64,000 nt of DNA from Companilactobacillus kedongensis (GTDB lineage Bacteria > Bacillota > Bacilli > Lactobacillales > Lactobacillaceae), in contig NZ_RHOR01000005.1 in assembly GCF_003946625.1 (NCBI RefSeq), forward strand, positions 58,340 through 122,339, in the 5' to 3' direction. Under the pieces are notes generated by a model. It made no database searches and was not told where the DNA came from. It worked only from the letters and a program-made list of their open reading frames with translations. Positions 39,159 through 48,443 of the stretch are shown here, piece after piece. A program made the position numbers and the translations under genes. How positions within the stretch are numbered: the first letter of the stretch is position 1; each line of letters starts with the position of its first letter.

Positions 39159-40010
39159 ATGAAACGGATTAAATATTTAATTATTGCATTAATAAGTATC
39201 GTTGGATTTTCATTTACGACTACTACAGCCTTTGCTAAGACTAGTTTGAGTTCAGTTGAACACGATGTGAACCATGCTTCAGCCAGTGAACCGCTAGTCT
39301 TTTCACATCGAGGCAGTCCATACAATGATCCTGATCACTCTTTCAAGGGATACGATCAAGCTATCAAAGATGGTGGACAATATATTGAGCAAGATGTCTG
39401 GTTAAGCAAAGATAATGTTCTTTATGTTTCTCACGATAATAATTTAAAGGATTCCACTGGTAAAAATATCAACATCTCTGACTCAACAGCAGATCAACTT
39501 TCAAAAGTTAAATTACGTAACGGCGAAAGTCTTCATAAGTTAAGCGATGTTTTCGATAAATATAAAAAGAAGACTCACTACATTATTGAAACGAAGAAAA
39601 GCGCTGGCGATAATACTGATACTGAAAAAGCTCTAGTTAAAGAATTGAACAAATATCAGATGAATAAAAATGTCATCATGCAAGATTCCAGTATCCCTGG
39701 TATTAAAGAGTTTCACAGTAATAAAGCTCAAAAAAGCATCCCCATTCTGTGGCTCATGGATTCCATAACCCAACGTCAATACTTAGAGAAAATTAAGAAT
39801 GCACCTAAATACATTACGTTCGTCTCGATTCCACTTGAACAGTTAACACCTAAGATAATCAAGACGGCTCACAAAAATGGCTTCAAGGTTAACACTTGGA
39901 TCATCAATACTTATAATGATAATTACAATGCATTGAATACTTATAAAGTAGACAGTTTATTTACCAATAATACTAAGGAAACTTTGAAATTAATTGGTAG
40001 ATGGAAGTAA
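39159..40010 (+). CDS. Secreted glycerophosphodiester phosphodiesterase (283 aa)
   Basis: A signal peptide (cleaved near TTAFAK) is followed by a GDPD TIM-barrel. FSHRGSPYNDPDHSFKGY carries the first catalytic His-Arg, YIEQDVWLSKDN the metal-binding Glu and Asp, and YVSHDNNL the second His. The enzyme releases glycerol 3-phosphate from glycerophosphodiesters or teichoic-acid-like polymers outside the cell. GGGAAC precedes the ATG. It ends at a strong bidirectional terminator shared with the convergent purine permease gene. Confidence 0.92.
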   Translation: MKRIKYLIIALISIVGFSFTTTTAFAKTSLSSVEHDVNHASASEPLVFSHRGSPYNDPDHSFKGYDQAIKDGGQYIEQDVWLSKDNVLYVSHDNNLKDSTGKNINISDSTADQLSKVKLRNGESLHKLSDVFDKYKKKTHYIIETKKSAGDNTDTEKALVKELNKYQMNKNVIMQDSSIPGIKEFHSNKAQKSIPILWLMDSITQRQYLEKIKNAPKYITFVSIPLEQLTPKIIKTAHKNGFKVNTWIINTYNDNYNALNTYKVDSLFTNNTKETLKLIGRWK

Positions 40011-40021
40011 TAAGCACTACA

Positions 40022-40064
40022 AAAGGCAGATATACTGAGAAATTTCAGTATACCTGCCTTTTTG
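40022..40064. terminator. Bidirectional terminator
   Basis: AAAGGCAGATATACTGA and TCAGTATACCTGCCTTT form a long stem flanked by T-runs on both strands, between the convergent GDPD and purine permease genes. Confidence 0.88.
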
Positions 40065-40077
40065 TTTACAAATAATT

Positions 40078-41415
40078 TTAACTTGGAAGAATATTAATAA
40101 TATAGAGTAATCCGATAAAGACGAAGAAGAGAATATACATTATTGGATTGATTTCTTTTCTTCTACCAGCCGCGATCATTGTTAGTGGATATGCTAGAAA
40201 CCCGAAGGCAATACCATATGAAATGTTGTATGTCAGTGGCATCCCAACGATCGTTAAGAATGCTGGCATAGCTATTTCAAATTTTTCCCAATGAATTTGT
40301 TTCATTGATTGAGCCATGAGAATACCTACAATAATCAAAACGGGTGCTGTTACGTTAGTAGTAACAACTGTTAAAAGTGGTGAGAAGAACATCGATAAAG
40401 CAAACATTACACCAACTACTAGCGAAGTTAATCCAGTTCTACCACCAACAGCGATACCAGCACTTGATTCAACATAGGCTGCGGTTGGGGTTGTCCCCAT
40501 TACTGAACCACCTAACATTGAAATTGAGTCGGCCATCAATGCTTGTCCAATTCTTGGCATTTTGTTGTCTTTCATAAAACCAGCTTGTTCAGCTAGTCCA
40601 ATCAAAGTACCGGCCGTATCAAAGAACGCTACTAATAGAAAAATCAAAACAACTGCCCAAAGTTGCGGTTGACTAATATCGCCTAAATGCGCAATTCCGA
40701 CTCCAAAAGTTGGCTTCAAACTAGGAATTGTTGAAATAATGTGAGTTGGTAACTTAATAAGTCCAGTAATGAGTCCCAAGATAGTCGTCATAACCATCCC
40801 GATAAAGATTGAACCTGGAACTTTTCTGGCCATTAAAATACCTGTAACAATTAGTCCAAAAATAGTTAGCCATGTTGTTGGAACGGTGAATGAACCCATT
40901 GCTACAAGTGTGGACTTACTACCGACGATCAATCCACCACCTTTTAACCCAACAAAGGCAATAAAGATACCAATACCGGCAGCAATTGCTAATTTCAAGT
41001 CGTGCGGTATTGAATTAATTACGATTTCACGTAATTTTACTACTGATAATATCAAGAAAAGAATACTGGAAATGAAAACTCCTGCCATTGCTGTTTGCCA
41101 AGGAATACCCATCGCCAAAACAACTGAATAAGTAAAGAAAGCATTATCTCCAAGCCCCGGTGCAATTGCAATTGGATAGTTGGCTAAAATTGCCATTAAA
41201 ATTGATCCTAAGATTGCCGAAAGAGCTGTAGCTGTAAAGACAGCTCCTTTATCCATCCCCGCATCACCCAAAACTTGTGGATTAACAAACAAAATATAAG
41301 CCATAGAAACAAAAGTTGTCAGACCTGCTAACACTTCACGTCTAACAGTAGTATTTGCTTCTTTCAAATGAAATAATCGTTCAATAAAGCTTAAATCCTT
41401 TGCTGTAGATTCCAA
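40078..41415 (-). CDS. NCS2-family purine permease (AzgA-like, 445 aa)
   Basis: The sequence starts RLFHLKEANTTVRREVLAGLTTFVSMAYILFVNP, the hallmark of the AzgA/PbuG branch of NCS2, and continues with YPIAIAPGLGDNAFF and FDTAGTLIGLAEQAG. About 12-14 membrane helices are present. AzgA-type proteins import hypoxanthine, guanine or adenine with protons. It is divergent from an adenine/adenosine deaminase gene, which fits adenine salvage. I looked for a purine riboswitch in its leader and saw none. Confidence 0.9.
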   Translation of the reverse strand: MESTAKDLSFIERLFHLKEANTTVRREVLAGLTTFVSMAYILFVNPQVLGDAGMDKGAVFTATALSAILGSILMAILANYPIAIAPGLGDNAFFTYSVVLAMGIPWQTAMAGVFISSILFLILSVVKLREIVINSIPHDLKLAIAAGIGIFIAFVGLKGGGLIVGSKSTLVAMGSFTVPTTWLTIFGLIVTGILMARKVPGSIFIGMVMTTILGLITGLIKLPTHIISTIPSLKPTFGVGIAHLGDISQPQLWAVVLIFLLVAFFDTAGTLIGLAEQAGFMKDNKMPRIGQALMADSISMLGGSVMGTTPTAAYVESSAGIAVGGRTGLTSLVVGVMFALSMFFSPLLTVVTTNVTAPVLIIVGILMAQSMKQIHWEKFEIAMPAFLTIVGMPLTYNISYGIAFGFLAYPLTMIAAGRRKEINPIMYILFFVFIGLLYIINILPS

Positions 41416-41616
41416 TATTAATCTCCTTTTGAAAACATATTTCTATACCCGAAGTATCGCAAATATGAAGACAAAGGTCAAGCAAAATACGATTATTTTT
41501 ATTCAATAACTAATTTATTGTTCGCCTTTTATAACAATTTAGTTAGTCAAATCCGTTGATTATCTACATAGCACGTATTATTCTTAACTATAAACAGTAC
41601 AAAAGGAGTTATTCAT

Positions 41617-42645
41617 TTGCTTTCAAAAACTATCGATCCAAAATTTATCTACGGGCTTCCTAAAGCAGAATTACATGTTCATTTAGAAGGTACCCTGGAA
41701 CCCGAATTAAAACTTGCTTTAGCTCAGAAAAATCATATTGATATTGGTCAGACGACCGTCGAAGATATCCGTAAAACATATGAATTCAATTCATCATTAT
41801 CTGCATTTTTAGCTGTCTATTATTCAGGTATGATTGTGCTTCAAACAGAAGATGATTTTTATCAACTAGCTATGGAGTACCTGAAACGCGCCAAAGAAAA
41901 CAACGTTCGCCATGTTGAAATGTTCTTTGACCCCCAAGCGCATTTAGCTAGAGGAATTAGTTTTGATACGGTTATCAATGGTTACTACCAAGCTTGCCAA
42001 GATGCCAAGGCTTTAAATATCGATGCCCAATTGATCATGTGTTTTTTACGTGACATGCCAGCGCAATCTGCTAACGAGATTTTATTAATGCCTCAACATC
42101 ATCGCAATAAGATTCTCGGTATTGGACTTGATTCTGATGAACATCACAATCCACCTTTAAAATTTGCTTATCAGTTTGCCAACGCTACAGCTCAAGGTTA
42201 TCACACAACCATGCACGCTGATATTGATCAAATTGATTCGATTGAGCATATTAAACAGGCCTTAGAAATTATCAATGTTAATCGTTTGGATCACGGAACA
42301 AATATCGTTGAGAATCAAGATCTGGTTAAATGGGCCGCACATACACAAATTGGTTTGACCGCTTGCCCACTATCTAATAAATTTATTGCCAATGATTCTA
42401 AAGGTAAAGAAATTCTAGACTTATTAGATCAAGGTGTAAAAGTTTCAATCAATTCAGATGATCCAGCTTACTTTGGAGGCTATATTAGTGACAATTATCT
42501 TGCCTTAGATTCAGAATTTGAAATATCAAAAGAAGACATCATCAAATTAGCCAAGAATTCATTTGAAACTTCTTGGATCAGTCCTATCCAGAAACAAATA
42601 TATCTAAATGAAATTGATACTTACGTTAACAATTACGAAGAGTAA
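41617..42645 (+). CDS. Adenine deaminase of the adenosine-deaminase superfamily (342 aa)
   Basis: The zinc amidohydrolase residues are visible: HVHLEG, HADID, NRLDHGT and NSDDPAYF. The first motif continues LEGTLEPELKLALAQKN, and a later one reads GLDSDEHHNPPLKF. These fit the adenine deaminase (Aah1-like) branch better than true adenosine deaminases, which usually read LDGSLRPET. It would convert adenine to hypoxanthine and ammonia. The start is TTG 41617 with AAAAGGAG eight bases before. Divergent from the purine permease. The adenosine-specific alternative remains possible. Confidence 0.85.
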   Translation: MLSKTIDPKFIYGLPKAELHVHLEGTLEPELKLALAQKNHIDIGQTTVEDIRKTYEFNSSLSAFLAVYYSGMIVLQTEDDFYQLAMEYLKRAKENNVRHVEMFFDPQAHLARGISFDTVINGYYQACQDAKALNIDAQLIMCFLRDMPAQSANEILLMPQHHRNKILGIGLDSDEHHNPPLKFAYQFANATAQGYHTTMHADIDQIDSIEHIKQALEIINVNRLDHGTNIVENQDLVKWAAHTQIGLTACPLSNKFIANDSKGKEILDLLDQGVKVSINSDDPAYFGGYISDNYLALDSEFEISKEDIIKLAKNSFETSWISPIQKQIYLNEIDTYVNNYEE

Positions 42646-42649
42646 ACAA

Positions 42650-42681
42650 AAACCGATACTTAAGTGAAAGTATCGGTTTTC
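42650..42681. terminator. Terminator between the deaminase and mmuM
   Basis: AAACCGATACTT-AAGTGA-AAGTATCGGTTTT forms a 10-12 bp stem with T on one side and A on the other, and serves both convergent genes. Confidence 0.85.
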
Positions 42682-42689
42682 TCGTTTAA

Positions 42690-43601
42690 CTAAGTAAATT
42701 CGGCTATTTCCTTAATGTCTGCTGGAGTGGTTCTACAACAGCCACCTATCAAACTTGCACCTGCATCGATCCACTTAGGTACTAATTCTTTAAAAGAACT
42801 AGTTTTAGGATTTGCTTGCCAAGTTTTTGTTTTAGGATCATAGATATCGCCATTATTAGGGTAAACGACGATCGGTTTGTTCGTTACTTTTTTAATATTA
42901 ACAATAGTATCTTCAATATTTTCTAATTTAGTACAGTTAACTCCAATTGCAGCAATCTGTTGATCATCATTAAAATACTTCACTGCTTCATTTAACGGAG
43001 TTCCATCACAAAGTGTCTGACTATCCTTGATACTGAATGACATCCAAGCAGTTTTTTGAGGAAATTCGGTCTTTAATAACTTAGCTAAAGCCTTAGTTTC
43101 TTCAAAATTTGGCTGTGTTTCAAAGGCAAATAAGTCAACGTTAGCTTGATTTAACAATTGCATTCTTTGACGGTGAAAATCCATAAACTCAGTAATTGTT
43201 AAATCATAATCTCCTCGATATTCACTACCATCAGCTAAATATGCACCGTATGGTCCAATACTTCCAGCAACCAATAAGTCATCAGCTTTAAATTCCGCTT
43301 TGGCAGCTTGGGCTAGTTGCACTGCTTTAATAATTAATTTCTTTGCTTCAGCCTCATTCAAACCAAACTGCTGAAATTTTTCCACATTAGCTTGATATGT
43401 ATTAGTAGTAGCCACTTTAGCACCAGCTTTGAAGTAACTTTCATGTACTTCTTTAATAGCTTCAGGATTATTGATCAGTGCTATAGCCGACCACAACTCA
43501 CTATCAGTATCAATATCGTGCTTTTCTAATTCAGTCGCCATCGCCCCATCAAGTACCAATAGAGGATTATTTTTTAGATGATCGGAAATATAATTAATCA
43601 T
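42690..43601 (-). CDS. mmuM: Homocysteine S-methyltransferase
   Basis: This 303-residue enzyme has LVLDGAMATELEK at the start, ALINNPEAIKEVHESYFKAGA and the zinc cysteines in IGVNCTKLEN and GGCCRTTP. It transfers a methyl group from S-methylmethionine to homocysteine, giving two methionine. It is divergent from a permease gene of the S-methylmethionine type, the usual partner. Together with the Met T-box operon, the window holds two routes to methionine. Confidence 0.93.
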   Translation of the reverse strand: MINYISDHLKNNPLLVLDGAMATELEKHDIDTDSELWSAIALINNPEAIKEVHESYFKAGAKVATTNTYQANVEKFQQFGLNEAEAKKLIIKAVQLAQAAKAEFKADDLLVAGSIGPYGAYLADGSEYRGDYDLTITEFMDFHRQRMQLLNQANVDLFAFETQPNFEETKALAKLLKTEFPQKTAWMSFSIKDSQTLCDGTPLNEAVKYFNDDQQIAAIGVNCTKLENIEDTIVNIKKVTNKPIVVYPNNGDIYDPKTKTWQANPKTSSFKELVPKWIDAGASLIGGCCRTTPADIKEIAEFT

Positions 43602-43716
43602 TTTGCACCTTCAATTCTATTTTTTAATTGTTATTTAAAATCAAAAAGTTTAGAGTGTCTTTATTAGACTTTTCTCATCTTATTCTAATAATAACTAATA
43701 TGCAAGGGGGATTATC

Positions 43717-45108
43717 TTGGATGATAAAGACGTACACATTAAATTAAAACGAAATATGGAATCAAGACATCTTCTGATGATCTCATTGGGAGGAGTCATT
43801 GGAACCGGTCTGTTTTTAAGTTCTGGATATACAATTCACGAAGCTGGTCCGATAGGTACGATTTTAGCCTACGGAATTGGAGCAATCGTTGTCTATTTAG
43901 TCATGTTGTGTCTAGGTGAATTGTCAGTCGCAATGCCTGAAACTGGTTCCTTCCACGTTTATGCTGACAAATATATCGGTCCAGGCACTGGTTTTACTGT
44001 CGCCATTTTATACTGGCTTACTTGGACGGTAGCCTTAGGATCAGAATTTACTGCGGCAGGATTGATCATGCAAACCTGGTTTCCAAAATCTCCGACTTGG
44101 ATCTGGAGTGCATTATTCATGATAGTTATTTTCGTATCTAATGCCCTTTCAGTTAAATTCTTTGCGGAAACCGAGTTTTGGTTTTCGAGTATTAAAGTTA
44201 TCGCAATCGTACTTTTCATTATTCTTGGCGGTTTGGCAATCTTTGGAGTTATTCATATCAAAGGTTCCACTCATGCTCCTATGTTCAATAATCTTTTTAA
44301 GGATGGTATTTTTCCCAATGGATTTAAAGCCGTCTTTACAACCATGCTGACTGTTAACTTTGCCTTTTCAGGAACAGAACTGATCGGAGTTACTGCTGGT
44401 GAAACTAAAAATCCTGGTAAAAATATTCCTCGTGCAATTCATACTACATTATTAAGATTAGTGATCTTCTTTATTGGTAGTATTGTCGTTATGGCAGCAT
44501 TGATCCCCTGGCAGAAAGCAGGCGTCAATCAAAGTCCATTCGTACTGGTTTTTAAAAGTATTGGCCTACCATTTGCTGGAGATTTAATGAACTTCGTTGT
44601 TTTAACAGCTATTTTATCAGCCGCAAACTCAGGACTATATGCTTCAACTAGAATGTTGTGGTCATTGGCACATGAAGGTATGATCCCTATGAGCTATGCC
44701 AAAACAAATTCTCGTGGTGTTCCTTTAATCGCTTTAACACTAAGTATGTTAGGCGGAATTTTAGCATTGATTTCTAGTGTTGTTGCTGCTTCAACAGTCT
44801 ATCTGATTTTAGTTTCCATTTCGGGATTAGCGGTGGTTATCGTCTGGATGGCGATTGCTTTATCTGAAATCAATTTTAGAAAAAGTTGGCTGAAGTCTGG
44901 GCATACTGCGGATGAACTGAAGTTTAAAACACTTTGGTATCCGGTGATTCCTTGGGCAGCATTCATTATGAGTTTATTATCATGTGTCTTGATTGTCTTT
45001 GATCCTAATCAGAGATCGGCTTTGTTCTATATGATTCCATTCGTTCTATTATGTTATGGCGTTTATTATGGAAAAGAGTATTTGAAAAGTCGCCGTCTAG
45101 AGAACTGA
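43717..45108 (+). CDS. mmuP: Amino-acid permease, S-methylmethionine type
   Basis: This is an APC-superfamily protein with 12 hydrophobic segments. It begins [21 protein letters not shown], then [25 protein letters not shown] and [23 protein letters not shown], the AAT-family signature. The start is TTG 43717, six bases after AAGGGGG. Pairing with divergent mmuM supports S-methylmethionine as substrate. Other amino acids cannot be excluded by sequence. Confidence 0.88.
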   Translation: MDDKDVHIKLKRNMESRHLLMISLGGVIGTGLFLSSGYTIHEAGPIGTILAYGIGAIVVYLVMLCLGELSVAMPETGSFHVYADKYIGPGTGFTVAILYWLTWTVALGSEFTAAGLIMQTWFPKSPTWIWSALFMIVIFVSNALSVKFFAETEFWFSSIKVIAIVLFIILGGLAIFGVIHIKGSTHAPMFNNLFKDGIFPNGFKAVFTTMLTVNFAFSGTELIGVTAGETKNPGKNIPRAIHTTLLRLVIFFIGSIVVMAALIPWQKAGVNQSPFVLVFKSIGLPFAGDLMNFVVLTAILSAANSGLYASTRMLWSLAHEGMIPMSYAKTNSRGVPLIALTLSMLGGILALISSVVAASTVYLILVSISGLAVVIVWMAIALSEINFRKSWLKSGHTADELKFKTLWYPVIPWAAFIMSLLSCVLIVFDPNQRSALFYMIPFVLLCYGVYYGKEYLKSRRLEN

Positions 45109-45123
45109 AAATATTTTCAGTTC
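45102..45123 (+). terminator. Terminator of mmuP
   Basis: A perfect 22-base palindrome (GAACTGAAAAT and its complement) overlaps the mmuP stop codon. The T-run is weak (TTC), so efficiency is uncertain. Confidence 0.6.
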
Positions 45124-45261
45124 TTCAGACTAATTTTGGTTCTTAATATTTAGATACACTAAAAGAGATGTTATATCACACTTAAATGGTACTGAGTATA
45201 TAATTTGATACAGATAAATAAGAGCACTTCTGAGAAAATAATTCTTGGAGGTGCTTTTGCT

Positions 45262-45567
45262 TTGACTAATAACAAATATTCATATGAAACTAAATTAGAA
45301 GCCATTAGACTCTTGAATGCCGGTGTTTCCGGCAGACAGATTGTTAAACAGCTTGGTTTGAAGAGTGATGGCCTTATTTATACTTGGAGGAAACATCTTC
45401 GTAATGGAGATTATTATCGTCTTTCACAACCTCAAGGAAAACAATACAAATACAATAAAGGCATTGCGGAACTGCCGGAGGCAGAACGTCACGCCAGAGA
45501 AATTGATGAAATGAAGCAAGAACTGGAAGTTGTAAAAAAATATTTAATCAAGGAAGGGTTGTGGTAG
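45262..45567 (+). CDS. IS3-family OrfA (101 aa)
   Basis: OrfA has the helix-turn-helix of IS3-family transposases (YSYETKLEAIRLLNAGVSGRQ, LKSDGLIYTWRKHLRNG) and a C-terminal leucine-zipper-like helix (EIDEMKQELEVVKKYL). TTG 45262 follows TTGGAGGTG. A slippery A-AAA-AAA heptamer at 45534-45540 lies before the stop, allowing a -1 shift into OrfB. It binds the element ends and regulates transposition. Confidence 0.88.
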   Translation: MTNNKYSYETKLEAIRLLNAGVSGRQIVKQLGLKSDGLIYTWRKHLRNGDYYRLSQPQGKQYKYNKGIAELPEAERHAREIDEMKQELEVVKKYLIKEGLW

Positions 45568-46409
45568 ACAAAACTACAATATCAATGATAACCGAACTAA
45601 GTGATCACATTTCTATCTCAAAAATATGTAAAATATTAGGAATCTCTAGATCAACATATTATCGTCATTTGAACGATGTTGATTCATTTGAATTATCCGA
45701 TTTAGAATCACTAATAAAATCTGAATGCATAAAAACAAAATTCAGATATGGCTATCGAAAAATTTATCATCAAATTAAAAATGAAATACATTGTTCGATA
45801 AATCAAGTTAGAAGAATCATGTGCACTCGTGGATGGGGATGTAAAGTAAAGCCCAAAAGATTAAATCGACCTGGAAATCCTTATAAGACTTTTGGCAATA
45901 TTATTAATGGAGACTGGTCAACTCACCAACCGATGACTAAGCTAACTACTGACATCACTTATTTGCCATTTGGAACAGATATGCTTTATTTGTCTTCAAT
46001 ATTAGACGGCTTTAACAATGAAATAATTGCATATAAAATATCAGATCATCCAGATGAAAACTTAGCTATGGATACCCTGAAACAATTACATGAATTACCA
46101 GAGGATGTAATACTTCACAGTGATCAAGGATCAACATATACGTCAATCAATTTTTGTGATTTATGCAGAGAAAAAGGCATTACCAGAAGTATGTCCCGTA
46201 AAGGGACTCCTTCCGATAACGCCTTGATAGAATCGTTTCACTCTTCCCTAAAGTCTGAAACATTCTACACATTAAATGAACCTATAAGTTCAAATACTAT
46301 TGTAATTGAAATGGTAGAGGAATACATCAAATTTTGGAATGAAGAAAGAATATTAAAAAAACTGGGTTATCAGTCGCCGGTAGAATACCGGCACTTGATA
46401 ACCCAATAG
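45561..46409 (+). CDS. IS3-family OrfB, DDE transposase (282 aa)
   Basis: An HTH_21-type start (SISKICKILGISRSTYYRHL) is followed by the rve integrase core: TDITYLPFG with the first Asp, LHSDQGSTYTS with the second, and NALIESFHSSLKSE with the Glu. It overlaps OrfA in the -1 frame, and there is no stop between the slippery site and its own frame, so an OrfAB fusion is expected. It looks intact, so the copy may be active. Confidence 0.92.
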   Translation: MVDKTTISMITELSDHISISKICKILGISRSTYYRHLNDVDSFELSDLESLIKSECIKTKFRYGYRKIYHQIKNEIHCSINQVRRIMCTRGWGCKVKPKRLNRPGNPYKTFGNIINGDWSTHQPMTKLTTDITYLPFGTDMLYLSSILDGFNNEIIAYKISDHPDENLAMDTLKQLHELPEDVILHSDQGSTYTSINFCDLCREKGITRSMSRKGTPSDNALIESFHSSLKSETFYTLNEPISSNTIVIEMVEEYIKFWNEERILKKLGYQSPVEYRHLITQ

Positions 46410-46497
46410 AAGTGCTTTTATTTTATTGTCTCAAAAAATAGTTGCAGTACCAATTAAGTGCGATATAACATCTCTTTTTCTTCAGATAAGTGAAATC

Positions 46498-48432
46498 CTA
46501 AATATTATTCAAATATGGATAATGTGCCATCTGTGGTACGTCATCCCAATGAACTGGATAACCGGCACCATGTGCACAAAAGACTGATCCTGGTGTATTT
46601 TCTAAATCTGAAACTGGATCATAATCGTATTTTTCAATTATTTCTTCGGCATTATGGCAAGGGCGATAACCGTCAACGAAACATTCAATCTGACCTTGTC
46701 CATGTGTATAGGCATTAACTTCTTGAGGATAGTCGCGCATTTCGGAAACAGGTGCACTGCCCGTCAACATCGACATGCCATTGCCTGCATCTTCTGGGGT
46801 ATTAAATTCTCCGCTCATCTTCTGGATATCACTCATAGCATGGCCTACTTGTTCTTGAGCAACTATCAACCTAAATTGGTACCACGGTTCCAGCAATCGA
46901 CAGTCATTATTTTGTTTAGCCATCATCAGACCTTGTCTTACGGCACGCCACGTTGCTTCTTTGAAATCTCCACCGACTGAATGAACGATACTTGCTTTAC
47001 CGCCGACCAAGGTTATGCGCATATCAGTTAATGGTGATCCAATCAGTACACCAAGATGTTCTTTGGAATTAAGGTTAGTCAATACTTGATGTTGCCAGTT
47101 TTTGCCCAATACTTCTAAACTACAATCTGAATCAAAGACTAGCCCACTATTCCTTTCAGCCGGCCGTAATAACAGATGCACTTCAGCGTAATGGCGCAAA
47201 GGTTCAAAGTGTCCCACACCTTCAATAGCTTTCGTAACGGTTTCCTTGTAGAGAACTCCACCTTTGCCAAAGGCTATATCTAAACTAAATCGATCCAGCA
47301 TCAACTGTTGTAAGATTTCCAACTGAACTTCACCCATTATTTGGACGCTGATTTCTTCCAAATGACTGGACCATGAAACATGCAACTGTGGGTCTTCATC
47401 TTCCAATTGTCGCAAAGCCGTCAAACATGTATGGATATCATTTTCCTTAGGATCAAGAGAATAATTTAAAACCGGCTGTATTTCTGGTGCACTGGCATCT
47501 TCAGCTTTTCCCAGTCCCTGACCCGGTTTTGTATCAGTCAAACCAGTTATAGCACATACTCCACCTGCAGGTAATTCTTGTGACAGAGTATACTTTTCAC
47601 CATTGTAAACTCGTAATTGATTAGCTTTTTGTTCACCGAGAACAACCGCTTTATTGTGCAAAATTCCGCCAGTCACTCGCACCCAAGTTAAACGTTCACC
47701 TTTTTCGTCGTGAGAAATTTTGAAAACACGTGCACCAAAATCATCTGTGTATTTATTTTCAATAGTCCATTTTTCAAATCCATTCAAAAACTCTTCAATG
47801 CCCGTTAATTTCAAGGCAGAGCCAAAATAACATGGAAACACTTTTCTTTGCTTTATCAAACGTGAAACATCTGTTTCTAAAAGTTCTCCAGAGTCTAAGA
47901 AACTTTCCAAGACGTCATCATCTTGCATGGCAATCTCTTCAGATGTATCTTCTGTTAATTCATCAGAAAATTCAATACATCCTGGTGATAATTCAGCCTG
48001 TAGTTGTTCTAATACCTGGGATTTATCAGCACCAACGGCATCCATTTTATTAACAAAAATAAAGGTTGGAACGTCATAATGCTCTAATAATCTCCACAAA
48101 GTTCTAGTATGTCCTTGAATCCCATCAGTACCTGAAATAACCAATATTGCATAATCTAAGACACTCAAAACTTGTTCCGTTTGTGACGCAAAATCCACGT
48201 GTCCGGGGGTATCAAGTAATGTTAAATCTAAATTATTAAACTTCAAATTAGCCTGATGTGAAAAAATCGTAATACCACGTTTCTTCTCTAATTTGTCAGT
48301 ATCAAGAAAAGCATCCCCATTATCCACTCGACCTAATTGTCTAAGGTTACCAGTGCTATAAAGTAATCCCTCTGAAAGGGTAGTTTTACCAGCATCAACG
48401 TGGGCTACGATCCCTGCTACGATTTGTTTCAT
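46498..48432 (-). CDS. TetM/TetO-like ribosomal-protection GTPase (644 aa)
   Basis: This protein has the EF-G-like plan of ribosomal protection proteins. G1 is AHVDAGKTTLSEGLL, switch II is LDTPGHVDFASQTEQVL, and G4 is VNKMDAVG. The EF-G domains II to V follow, with QIMGEVQLEILQQLMLDRF and VGHAMSDIQKMSGEF. The length matches TetM (639). TetM-type enzymes remove tetracycline from ribosomes; this chromosomal version is divergent, and its real role may be a housekeeping one. It is separated from the antiporter gene by 11 bases, so they may be co-transcribed. Confidence 0.87.
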   Translation of the reverse strand: MKQIVAGIVAHVDAGKTTLSEGLLYSTGNLRQLGRVDNGDAFLDTDKLEKKRGITIFSHQANLKFNNLDLTLLDTPGHVDFASQTEQVLSVLDYAILVISGTDGIQGHTRTLWRLLEHYDVPTFIFVNKMDAVGADKSQVLEQLQAELSPGCIEFSDELTEDTSEEIAMQDDDVLESFLDSGELLETDVSRLIKQRKVFPCYFGSALKLTGIEEFLNGFEKWTIENKYTDDFGARVFKISHDEKGERLTWVRVTGGILHNKAVVLGEQKANQLRVYNGEKYTLSQELPAGGVCAITGLTDTKPGQGLGKAEDASAPEIQPVLNYSLDPKENDIHTCLTALRQLEDEDPQLHVSWSSHLEEISVQIMGEVQLEILQQLMLDRFSLDIAFGKGGVLYKETVTKAIEGVGHFEPLRHYAEVHLLLRPAERNSGLVFDSDCSLEVLGKNWQHQVLTNLNSKEHLGVLIGSPLTDMRITLVGGKASIVHSVGGDFKEATWRAVRQGLMMAKQNNDCRLLEPWYQFRLIVAQEQVGHAMSDIQKMSGEFNTPEDAGNGMSMLTGSAPVSEMRDYPQEVNAYTHGQGQIECFVDGYRPCHNAEEIIEKYDYDPVSDLENTPGSVFCAHGAGYPVHWDDVPQMAHYPYLNNI

Positions 48433-48443
48433 TTTAAATACCC

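Larger units (their letters stand above)
45161..46478 (+). mobile_element. IS3-family (IS150-like) insertion sequence
   Basis: The ends carry inverted repeats: AAAAGAGATGTTATATCACA at 45161-45180 and, reading inward from the right, AAAAGAGATGTTATATCGCA. The match continues CTTAA(A/T)TGGTACTG. Two overlapping frames inside encode OrfA and OrfB. If the TG...CA convention applies, the ends are 45169 and 46470, with AAAAGAGA as inverted flanks. I see no clear target duplication on either reading. It lies between mmuP and the TetM-like gene and interrupts no recognisable gene. Confidence 0.85.

Noticed and set aside
40769..41131. Rightward frame opposite the purine permease
   Set aside because: It is a shadow frame; the permease on the other strand has all NCS2 motifs.
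41416..41616. Purine riboswitch before the NCS2 permease
   Set aside because: The conserved junction and loop sequences of the purine aptamer are not there on either strand; only a small ATAC-TTCG-type hairpin is seen.
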